Assembly (NCBI GenBank): GCA_036847245.1
Contig: DAIUAL010000087.1
Location: 1 to 12,725, forward strand
Direction of reading: 5' to 3'
DNA from: UBA4661 sp002405405
GTDB lineage: Bacteria; Bacteroidota; Ignavibacteria; Kapaibacteriales; UBA4661
DNA length: 12,725 nt
Shown piece after piece: positions 6,752 to 12,725 of this stretch (positions are counted from its first letter, which is position 1; each line of letters starts with the position of its first letter). The translations under genes were made by a program, and so were the position numbers. Under the pieces are notes generated by a model. That model made no database searches and was not told the origin of the DNA. It saw only the letters and a program-made list of their open reading frames with translations.

Positions 6752-8143
6752 ATGGCACTCATTCGTTCAATTTCAGGCATTCGTGCAACATTAGGTAATG
6801 ATTTATTTCCTACAGTTATTGCCGATCATGTAGCCGCCTTTGCAGAGTTACAACCCTCAGGTGCTATTGTCGTCGGGCGTGATGGTCGCCCGTCAGGTGG
6901 TTGGATAGAGCACATTGTTTCCGGTACACTTTCGGCAATGGGACGTGACGTGATCCTTCTCGGTATGTGTCCAACGCCAACGGTCCAACTTCATGCCGAG
7001 CGACCTGAGGTTGCCGGTGGGATTTCCATTACAGCTTCGCACAATCCTAAAGAGTGGAATGGATTAAAATTTCTCAAAGGTGAAGGAACATTCCTCACTG
7101 CAGAAGATAATGCGAAGCTCTTTGCAATTGCTGATACAAAGCATTTCGGATTTATTAGTGAGCAACAAGGTGGAGCAATTGACTATGATGCCGGAACATA
7201 TCAACGCCACATTGAGAATATTTTAAGTCTACCTTTCTTTCAGGATGATACACTTAATCTTTTGCAACGACTTCGCGAGCGCGCATTCACAGTTGTTGTC
7301 GATGCTGTCAATTCTTCCGGTTCAGAGATTATGCCACTGCTTTTAGAGCAACTTGGCTGTCGTATCGTGCGTGTGCATTGCAATGGTAGTGGTGTCTTCC
7401 CACATGTTGCCGAGCCATTACCGGAGCATCTCGGTGATTTGTGTCATGCAGTACGCGAGCATAAAGCAGACATAGGTATTGCAGTTGATCCCGATGCTGA
7501 CCGTTTAGTATTGATTGACGAAAATGGCCATGCTGTGTGGGAAGAATATACCATCACATTGGCTACATTGTCGGCATGTACATTTGCGGATACATTTGGT
7601 ACTCAGTATGAACGTACCGCTATTGTCAATCTCTCGACAACACGAGCGGTAGAAGATGTTATGATGTCATTTGGTGGTCGAGTAGAACGTTCTGCGGTTG
7701 GTGAAATTAATGTCGTTCAAACAATGCGATCACTAAATGCATTGATCGGTGGCGAAGGGTCGGGCGGTGTTATTCTTCAGGCAAGTCATGCAGGACGCGA
7801 CTCCTTAGTCGGGGTTGCATTGGTTCTTGCTCTGTGTTGTCGTACAGGTACGTCATTGTCGCAGATTGTTGCCGATCTGCCGCGTTATGCTATGGTGAAA
7901 AATAAAGTAGAATTTCAAGGTGATGTACAAAGTATTCTTCGTACAGTTGCTGAGCAGTATCCTAATGCTGAGGCAAACTGGGTTGATGGCTTGCGATTAT
8001 CTTTTGGTGCAGAACGAGCTTGGGTACACCTGCGTGCATCGAACACTGAACCTATTATGCGTGTGATCAGTGAAGCACCTGAACAAGTACGTGCAAACAC
8101 ACTTGCAGAGGAATGTATGAAAATTGTTCGATCATTTCTTTGA
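6752..8143 (+). CDS. glmM: Phosphohexosemutase, GlmM-type phosphoglucosamine mutase
   Basis: Alpha-D-phosphohexomutase (463 aa). The likely reaction is glucosamine-6-P to glucosamine-1-P, feeding UDP-GlcNAc for peptidoglycan and surface polysaccharide. All four active-site loops are present: the phosphoserine loop ITASHNP with S96, the metal loop DPDADR (246-251), the sugar-specificity loop GEGSGG (334-339) and the phosphate-binding loop RASNTEP (428-434). The GEGSGG loop and the short metal loop fit GlmM or phosphomannomutase more than phosphoglucomutase, but the substrate cannot be fixed by eye. The N-terminal motif reads SISGIRATLG where SGIRGT is usual. The ATG at 6752 follows a T-rich stretch without a Shine-Dalgarno sequence. 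The gene lies 66 nt after tsaB and 8 nt before dprA, so an operon is likely. Phosphomannomutase is the main alternative. Confidence 0.88.
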   Translation: MALIRSISGIRATLGNDLFPTVIADHVAAFAELQPSGAIVVGRDGRPSGGWIEHIVSGTLSAMGRDVILLGMCPTPTVQLHAERPEVAGGISITASHNPKEWNGLKFLKGEGTFLTAEDNAKLFAIADTKHFGFISEQQGGAIDYDAGTYQRHIENILSLPFFQDDTLNLLQRLRERAFTVVVDAVNSSGSEIMPLLLEQLGCRIVRVHCNGSGVFPHVAEPLPEHLGDLCHAVREHKADIGIAVDPDADRLVLIDENGHAVWEEYTITLATLSACTFADTFGTQYERTAIVNLSTTRAVEDVMMSFGGRVERSAVGEINVVQTMRSLNALIGGEGSGGVILQASHAGRDSLVGVALVLALCCRTGTSLSQIVADLPRYAMVKNKVEFQGDVQSILRTVAEQYPNAEANWVDGLRLSFGAERAWVHLRASNTEPIMRVISEAPEQVRANTLAEECMKIVRSFL

Positions 8144-8151
8144 GTATAAGA

Positions 8152-9255
8152 ATGCAACCACACAGAGAATTTGATGCAATGATTTATGGAGCATGGACGA
8201 GACGAGATATCCTCGCGCTTACACTCGCTTTTAGGAAGAAAGCAGGTCAAGTCCGTGAAATTGTAGAAACATACGCAACTCTACGAGAGTATGTGCGTTA
8301 CCGCCCACAAGAAGAGTTAAGTTTGAATGTTTCGATAATTGATCAAGCATATCAAATGGCAGATCATCAGATCGCAGTATGCAATCGCCACATGATTGCT
8401 ATTGTTACGTGGTGGGATAATGAGTATCCGCAATTGCTCAAAGAAATCTATTACCCACCGACACTTTTATATGTACAAGGACAATTACAAGTCAATGATG
8501 CTATTGGTATCGGTATGGTGGGCACACGTCATTGTACACAGTATGGCAAATTAACTGCCGAGCGTTTTGCACAATTTTTTGCTCAACAAGGACTTGTCGT
8601 CGTAAGTGGCTTGGCATATGGCATCGATGCTGTATCGCACAAAGCAGTAGTCAAAAGCAAAGGTATTACCTATGCGGTTATTGCAAGTGGTATTGATTGT
8701 ATTAGTCCCTCGACTGCGCAAACGCTTGCTCAAGAGATTGTTGCACATGGTGGGGCAATCATCAGTGAATATCCGTGTGGTACTCGAGCAATACCGGCAT
8801 ATTTCCCCCAACGTAATCGTATCATTAGTGGCATAGCGCAAGCTACTGTTGTTGTAGAGAGTGATGTCAAAGGTGGTTCGCTTATTACTGCACAATTTGC
8901 TCTCGACCAAAATCGTGAACTTTTCGCCGTGCCCGGAAATATTTCTTCTGACAAAAGTCGTGGCACCAATATGTTGATAAAGCGTGGAAGTGCAGGTCTC
9001 GTTATGTCACCGGAAGATGTATTGGAAGGCATGGGTATCACGACACAGCATGTGCTGACATCGAAAACACCGACCGTTTTACTGACTGAACATGAACAAC
9101 ACATCATGGCATATATCAACGATGAGCCAATACATATTGATCTCTTGGCAAGTAGGTTGGCATTGCCAATTCACGAAGTTCTTGTTGCTCTTATGGGGCT
9201 TGAGTTCAAAGGTGCTGTACGACAATTGCCCGGTAAGTCGTTTATTCGACAGTAG
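8152..9255 (+). CDS. dprA: DNA-processing protein DprA (Smf)
   Basis: Cytoplasmic protein (367 aa) that binds incoming single-stranded DNA during natural transformation and loads RecA. The N-terminal helical part (about 1-80) is weakly conserved. The Rossmann-like DprA domain follows, with MVGTRHCTQYGK (GTR at 124-126, usually GSR), VSGLAYGIDAVSHKAV, EYPCGT, FPQRNRIISG (218-227), KGGSLITAQFA and LFAVPGN. After that comes GTNMLIKRGSAGLV and a C-terminal winged-helix module (about 305-367) ending GKSFIRQ, as in many full-length DprA proteins. I chose the ATG at 8152, 8 nt after the glmM stop; the reading frame stays open to an ATG at 8113 inside glmM, but that start is less likely. No other competence gene is visible. 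The last 14 nt overlap the convergent nitroreductase gene. Confidence 0.93.
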   Translation: MQPHREFDAMIYGAWTRRDILALTLAFRKKAGQVREIVETYATLREYVRYRPQEELSLNVSIIDQAYQMADHQIAVCNRHMIAIVTWWDNEYPQLLKEIYYPPTLLYVQGQLQVNDAIGIGMVGTRHCTQYGKLTAERFAQFFAQQGLVVVSGLAYGIDAVSHKAVVKSKGITYAVIASGIDCISPSTAQTLAQEIVAHGGAIISEYPCGTRAIPAYFPQRNRIISGIAQATVVVESDVKGGSLITAQFALDQNRELFAVPGNISSDKSRGTNMLIKRGSAGLVMSPEDVLEGMGITTQHVLTSKTPTVLLTEHEQHIMAYINDEPIHIDLLASRLALPIHEVLVALMGLEFKGAVRQLPGKSFIRQ

Positions 9256-10036
9256 GATCATGTTCGGGGGTACTACAGGTGTTGCGATAGACATATCGTG
9301 ATAAAGATTTCCGTTGATGGCTTGTCCAGTCAATACGTGGGCGTTTTGTGTCAACCGGTAAATATCCCAAACGATACAGTGCCATTAACTCGAGATGCTC
9401 GGGTACATGCAGTAATCTCTTGAGTTCTTGCCAGGCTGAAGGAATTTCCATCGGAGTTGATATGAATTGAATACCCAAGCCAAGTTCTCCACAGGTTAGC
9501 CAAATATTTTCGATTGCCATGCCAAGCGATAGTGTGCAGTAAAATCCCGACAATGTATTTGGCACATACTCAGTCTTATCAAGAAGAGCTGCCAAGATGA
9601 GAGGACTGTGTTCAATGAGTTTACGATTGTCTTCACCGAGTAATTTCGGGACACCAAGCGACCCCATGAGCGAGATAACTGTGTCGGAAAATATTTGTTT
9701 GATAAAAGGGCGTAATGGCAAAGGTAATTGATCGATGAGAATGCCATCTTGACGTTCGTTCATTTCTTCTTTTGTAAATCGAAAGTATTTGCGGTAGCGT
9801 TTGAAAAAAGTACCTTCGCTGATAAGCTGTCCCATCGTGCGACCACCAATTTCAGCAATTTGCGCACGAAGTTCGGGGTTATCAATGAGAACGAACTGCC
9901 ATGGTTGTGAATTAAAATGACTTGGTGCTCGTTGAGCTACTTCGACTAACCGGTGTTGATGCTCTAAAGAAACAGGAGTATCCTGAAAATAGCCATTCGA
10001 TGTTTTGCGAGTGTGAATTGCTGTGAGAAGTTCCAT
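9242..10036 (-). CDS. Nitroreductase-family FMN oxidoreductase
   Basis: 264-aa protein of the nitroreductase fold, probably an FMN-dependent NAD(P)H oxidoreductase working as a homodimer in the cytoplasm. Visible family features are the N-terminal HTRKTSNGYFQDTPV (FMN phosphate contact expected at R10), the RAPSHFNSQPWQFVLI segment (36-51) matching the RAPSxxNxQPW motif, a central helix before GELGLGIQFISTP, and the C-terminal LGYLPVDTKRPR. It is longer than typical nitroreductases (180-220 aa). The extra residues lie in the middle (about 70-145, including FFKRYRKYFRFTKEEMNERQ), where flavin and substrate pocket loops vary. The ATG at 10036 opens directly on the conserved start. Its physiological substrate is unknown. 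The gene converges on dprA, the two coding regions overlapping by 14 bp. Confidence 0.88.
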   Translation of the reverse strand: MELLTAIHTRKTSNGYFQDTPVSLEHQHRLVEVAQRAPSHFNSQPWQFVLIDNPELRAQIAEIGGRTMGQLISEGTFFKRYRKYFRFTKEEMNERQDGILIDQLPLPLRPFIKQIFSDTVISLMGSLGVPKLLGEDNRKLIEHSPLILAALLDKTEYVPNTLSGFYCTLSLGMAIENIWLTCGELGLGIQFISTPMEIPSAWQELKRLLHVPEHLELMALYRLGYLPVDTKRPRIDWTSHQRKSLSRYVYRNTCSTPEHDPTVE

Positions 10037-10464
10037 AGCATGAGTAATAAAAATGATATAAGCAGAGATGCAGGATTACGTTATTCAAAATGACGAGAAT
10101 ACAAAAGAGAAACAAGTTGTTCTTTCTTGTGTTCTTATCAAAGAAGAAACGATCAGTCTTGATACAAAAACAGAAATAAAGTTTGCGTATCTCTGGCACT
10201 TTTCGTTCTTTTAAAGTTCTTCTGCTAAAACATTTCAACCATTTTTTCGTAATAACTTCTGCATAGAGCAGGATGTCCGCAGTGATTTTAGTCTGATTGT
10301 TCGTTGAGTTTCATCGCATTAATAGTGGCATACACATAGCGTTCTGCCCCCGCGAGAGCATCTCACATAGACGATGACAAAAAGAATGATAGAAACATAA
10401 ATCGTTACGGGCATAATATGCAAGGAAGAGTTATTTGTTTTTGTCCACGAAGTGGGTTTATTTT
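10037..10464 (+). other. 428-bp gene-free region between divergent nitroreductase and sigma-factor genes
   Basis: No ORF here looks like coding sequence and I recognise no structured RNA (no tRNA, SRP or tmRNA signature). It must hold the promoters of both flanking genes. The part next to the sigma-factor gene is AT-rich (GCATAATATG at 10411-10420, TTATTTGTTTTTG at 10431-10443), but neither is a clean match to the Bacteroidota TTTG/TAnnTTTG promoter. The nitroreductase side carries TTATATCAT on the minus strand about 20 nt before its start. Neither can be called as a promoter by eye. The length leaves room for a long regulated leader for the sigma-factor gene. Confidence 0.5.
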
Positions 10465-11328
10465 ATGCGTATAACAAAGCAATATACAAACCGTGATAGT
10501 CAATCACTTGACCGATATTTGCAGGAAATTGGTCGTGTTGGGTTGTTAGATCCGCAGGAAGAGATTGTCTTAGCAAAACGTATCAAGAAGGGTGGTGAAG
10601 ACGGACGTTTAGCAATGGAGCGTTTGACCAAAGCAAACTTACGGTTTGTCGTATCAGTAGCTAAACAATATCAGAATCAAGGCTTGCCGCTCAATGATTT
10701 AATTAATGAAGGCAATTTGGGTTTGATTAAGGCAGCATATCGCTTTGATGAAACTCGTGGATTTAAGTTTATCTCTTATGCAGTGTGGTGGATTCGTCAA
10801 TCTATTTTGCAGGCATTGGCGGAGCAGTCACGTATCGTACGTTTGCCACTCAATCAGGTCGGTACCGTCAATAAAATTCGTAATGTGATCGAGGAATTAT
10901 CACAACAATTGGAGCGTGACCCAACAACATCAGAAATTGCCGAACGATTAGACTTGACTTCGAAAGAAGTAGAGGAAACAATTAAGATTTCAGGACGTCC
11001 GGTTTCGGTAGATGCTCCGTTTCAGGATAATGATGATAATAGTTTGTTGGATGTCCTGCCGAGTGATCGTGAGCCATCGCCGGATCAAAAACTCATTGCA
11101 GAATCCTTGCAAATAGAAGTGCGTCGTGCTCTCAGTACGCTGTCAGAACGTGAAATGGAGGTAGTGTCATTGTACTTTGGTATTGGTATTGAATCACCTT
11201 TGACGCTTGAAGAAATTGGTGAGCGGTTTAACCTTACACGTGAACGTGTTCGCCAGATCAAAGAAAAAGCTTTTCGGCGTTTGCGGCATACGTCACGTTC
11301 AATATCATTGCGGACATTCTTAGGGTAG
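10465..11328 (+). CDS. rpoD: Primary (housekeeping) sigma-70 factor, RpoD/SigA type
   Basis: Directs RNA polymerase to housekeeping promoters. The 287-aa protein has region 1.2 (about 13-45, SLDRYLQEIGRVGLL), region 2 (about 52-122, with NLRFVVSVAKQYQNQG, DLINEGNLGLIKAAYRFD and the -10-reading helix FISYAVWWIRQSI), region 3 (about 130-205) and region 4 (about 220-285, with the helix-turn-helix LTLEEIGERFNLTRERVRQIKEKAFRRLR). Region 1.1 and the non-conserved insert of the proteobacterial protein are missing, which is how primary sigma factors look in Bacteroidota and Chlorobiota. I chose the ATG at 10465 because it gives the standard N-terminus of that group (MRITK, then SQSLDRYLQEIG); an ATG at 10435 would add ten unconserved residues. 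No Shine-Dalgarno sequence is visible. A strong hairpin follows the gene, which appears monocistronic. Confidence 0.95.
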   Translation: MRITKQYTNRDSQSLDRYLQEIGRVGLLDPQEEIVLAKRIKKGGEDGRLAMERLTKANLRFVVSVAKQYQNQGLPLNDLINEGNLGLIKAAYRFDETRGFKFISYAVWWIRQSILQALAEQSRIVRLPLNQVGTVNKIRNVIEELSQQLERDPTTSEIAERLDLTSKEVEETIKISGRPVSVDAPFQDNDDNSLLDVLPSDREPSPDQKLIAESLQIEVRRALSTLSEREMEVVSLYFGIGIESPLTLEEIGERFNLTRERVRQIKEKAFRRLRHTSRSISLRTFLG

Positions 11329-11359
11329 TTTCCCGAACTACAAGAGAATATTCTTTACT

Positions 11360-11390
11360 CAATGCCTGATCGTTTTATGATCAGGCATTG
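11360..11390 (+). terminator. Hairpin terminator after the sigma-factor gene
   Basis: CAATGCCTGATC (11360-11371) and GATCAGGCATTG (11379-11390) form a perfect 12-bp stem around the 7-nt loop GTTTTAT. It starts 31 nt after the sigma-factor stop. The downstream bases are TTACTTATAT rather than a solid T run, so termination may be less sharp than at a classical intrinsic site. On the minus strand it follows the cytochrome lipoprotein gene by about 45 nt and may serve both convergent genes. Confidence 0.8.
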
Positions 11391-11435
11391 TTACTTATAT
11401 GACCATAGAAAGTATTTGTATGCTAGCAATCAGTA

Positions 11436-12158
11436 TTAATTTGGCATACCTTGATTAATCCATGCACGAATTTGTGCCAGGGAGCATGCGTCCAGTGTAC
11501 TGTTAGGGGGCATAGGAGAATAGCCGATGCTCTTGGTAATGACACCAAGCAAAGCTCCGCTGCGAGCCCATTGAACAACGGCAGGATAATTGGTGAGTAT
11601 AATGCCGGCATTTGCCGATGGTCCTGAATGACAGCTGACGCAGGATCGGTCAAGGATCGGTAGAATATGCTTGGTAAATGATATGGCTACCGTATCGCAT
11701 GGGGCGGTAGAACAATCAGTATTGCGAGCACCTTGGGCAATCCAACGACTGATGATGTCTGTTTGAGCTGAGCTTAACGGACTTTGAGGACGCGGAGGCA
11801 TAATCTCCCGACTTGATGAAAGCATGATTGTATAAAGAGTACTCCTCGAGGGTGAACCCACGACAATACCTTTTTTCACAATATTTGCATAATCACTCAA
11901 GATATATCCGTCGGAATGTGAAAATGTATCATGACATCCGCTAGTTGCACAATTACTAAGAAAAATTGGAAGAACATCACGCTGAAAACACACAGTAGTA
12001 TCGAGGAGTGTTGTAGTACCCGTGTTGGTTGTATCGGTTCGTATTGATGCGGCAATATGAAAATTTTCGCAAGCGGTGATATTAATCCAAGCAAGACCGA
12101 CTATTGCTATCACAAAAGCAGTCCGAATAATACGAGTTGAGAGGAATTGGAGATGCAT
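11436..12158 (-). CDS. Double-haem c-type cytochrome lipoprotein
   Basis: 240-aa exported lipoprotein. A hydrophobic signal (residues 10-27) ends in the lipobox ITAC with the lipid-attached Cys at 30. A Thr-rich linker is followed by two related domains. Domain 1 (about 57-149) starts CFQRDVLPIFLSNC and holds CATSGCH (70-76), a CX4CH haem site; M120 in EIMPP is the likely distal ligand. Domain 2 (about 156-240) starts AISFTKHILPILDRSC and holds CVSCH (173-177), a standard CX2CH site, with M216 in SPMPP. Both close with a matching motif (DIISRWIAQGA, QIRAWINQGMPN), so the protein arose by internal duplication. The fold resembles the small cytochrome domains of planctomycete and Bacteroidota surface proteins (PSCyt1-like). 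A role in periplasmic or surface electron transfer is plausible, but the partner is unknown; no terminal oxidase or haem-ligation gene is nearby. The ATG at 12158 fits the signal sequence. Confidence 0.85.
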   Translation of the reverse strand: MHLQFLSTRIIRTAFVIAIVGLAWINITACENFHIAASIRTDTTNTGTTTLLDTTVCFQRDVLPIFLSNCATSGCHDTFSHSDGYILSDYANIVKKGIVVGSPSRSTLYTIMLSSSREIMPPRPQSPLSSAQTDIISRWIAQGARNTDCSTAPCDTVAISFTKHILPILDRSCVSCHSGPSANAGIILTNYPAVVQWARSGALLGVITKSIGYSPMPPNSTLDACSLAQIRAWINQGMPN

Positions 12159-12457
12159 AATGTGGTAGTGGTAACGGTAAAAGGAATAGACTCATGGTAG
12201 TCTTGTCGTCATAGCACTCTGTAGTGGGTAAGATTGATATAAATGCTAATTATACAAGAAGAGTGAAATGAAACTTAAGCGAACTTAGTATATCTGTTGC
12301 ATTTTAACAAGTTCTGCAACATTTTGGGAAAGCAATCCGTATCAGTGCGTATGTTTGAATAATTTGTATGCCGTAAGAGTAATGTGCTGTTAGAGTACAA
12401 TGAAAATAGTGCAAGTGCGATCGCCAAATTTATTTTTCCTCATCTTTTTTTTGTTCT
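12159..12457. other. 299-bp divergent promoter region without a gene
   Basis: It lies between the divergent cytochrome lipoprotein and ABC ATPase genes and has no credible ORF. Visible items are a 6-bp inverted repeat GTTGCA/TGCAAC (12296-12301 and 12315-12320, 13-nt loop), a single GCGATCGC palindrome (12417-12424) and a T-rich run just before the ATPase start. None is strong enough to be named as an operator or promoter. Confidence 0.45.
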
Positions 12458-12725
12458 ATGCTTGAATTAACAGCTGTATCAAAAACCTTTGCCGGCGGTG
12501 TTAAAGCCGTACAAAATGCATCATTTCGTGTAGGTAAAGGTCAGGTTCTAGGTATCCTTGGTCCTAATGGTGCCGGCAAGACAACAACAATTCGGATGAT
12601 CCTTAATATCATCAAGCCCGATGCTGGTAAAATTCTTTTCAATGGAGCGCCGGTCAATGAAAATGAGAAAGATTACATTGGTTATTTGCCGGTAGAGCGT
12701 GGTTTATACAAATAAAGTACCATCG
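12458..12725 (+). CDS. ABC transporter ATPase (NatA-like), 3'-truncated with an in-frame stop
   Basis: N-terminal part of an ABC exporter ATPase running off the right edge. The start MLELTAVSKTFAGGVKAVQ is the standard first strand; Walker A is GPNGAGKTT (35-43), and NIIKPDAGKILFNG follows as expected. The Q-loop region reads YIGYLPVERGLYK and then TAA (12713-12715), with the frame continuing as S-T-I to the edge. In this NatA/YhaQ-like subfamily the segment is normally YLPEERGLYKK or similar. Both the Val (codon 12692-12694, one A-to-T change from GAA) and the stop (one change from AAA) therefore look like deviations. Signature, Walker B and switch His lie beyond the edge. The ATG at 12458 follows a T-rich stretch with no Shine-Dalgarno sequence. 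ABC-2 permease genes would be expected downstream. Confidence 0.82.
12713..12715 (+). other. In-frame TAA in the Q-loop region of the right-edge ATPase gene
   Basis: The frame reads RGLYK-stop-STI, whereas homologues commonly have a second Lys or similar residue at that position. One substitution (A to T at 12713) from AAA explains it. It lies 11 bases from the window edge and mirrors the stop at 36-38 near the left edge. Confidence 0.75.

Noticed and set aside
10192..10210. TGGCAC followed by GTTCTTT, resembling a sigma-54 promoter.
   Set aside because: The -12 element lacks the required GC, and the site is more than 250 bp from the sigma-factor gene.
12417..12424. GCGATCGC palindrome resembling the cyanobacterial HIP1 octamer.
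   Set aside because: Single copy in the window with no sign of enrichment; expected by chance or as an ordinary palindrome.
36..12715. TAA reassigned as a sense (Lys) codon, suggested by the two in-frame TAA codons.
   Set aside because: TAA ends several intact genes at exactly the expected place (tsaB, the TPR protein, the nitroreductase, the cytochrome lipoprotein), and no interior gene has an internal TAA. Edge errors explain both cases more simply.

Overview
The window looks like a bacterial chromosome fragment from the Bacteroidota/Chlorobiota (FCB) side of the tree. Three things point there. The primary sigma factor is short (287 aa) and lacks region 1.1. Almost every gene start lacks a purine-rich Shine-Dalgarno sequence. 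Split YbhF-like exporters and double-haem lipoproteins with CX4CH motifs are common in that group. This is inferred from protein character only; no 16S rRNA or other direct taxonomic marker is present. The sequence probably is, or ends like, a whole assembly contig, because both edges cut through ABC ATPase genes and both cut genes carry an in-frame AAA-to-TAA change within about 40 bases of the edge.

Layout from left to right. Positions 1-3853 (+) hold a tightly packed exporter operon: two separate ABC ATPases, equivalent to the two halves of YbhF, and two ABC-2 permeases (YbhS- and YbhR-like). It meets a minus-strand gene for a secreted TPR protein (3883-5160) head-on. A minus-strand tRNA-Ser(GCU) follows at 5325-5413 with its own intrinsic terminator. 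Positions 5667-9255 (+) carry an 85-aa orphan protein, tsaB (tRNA t6A synthesis), a GlmM-type phosphohexosemutase and dprA (DNA processing/competence). dprA overlaps the 3' end of a convergent nitroreductase gene (9242-10036, -) by 14 bp. After 428 bp without a gene comes the primary sigma factor (10465-11328, +), closed by a perfect 12-bp hairpin. A minus-strand gene for a double-haem c-type lipoprotein (11436-12158) and the first part of another ABC ATPase gene (12458-edge, +) complete the window.

The content is mostly housekeeping: tRNA and t6A modification, cell-wall precursor synthesis, DNA uptake processing and transcription initiation. Envelope functions are added by the exporter, the TPR protein and the cytochrome lipoprotein. 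I saw no mobile element, CRISPR array, phage module or toxin-antitoxin pair, and no convincing undescribed multi-gene system. The most useful observations are the stop codons inside the two edge ATPase genes, the built-in asymmetry of the two-ATPase exporter, the mixed CX4CH/CX2CH haem protein, and two proteins I cannot place (the 85-aa protein and the C-terminal half of the TPR protein).
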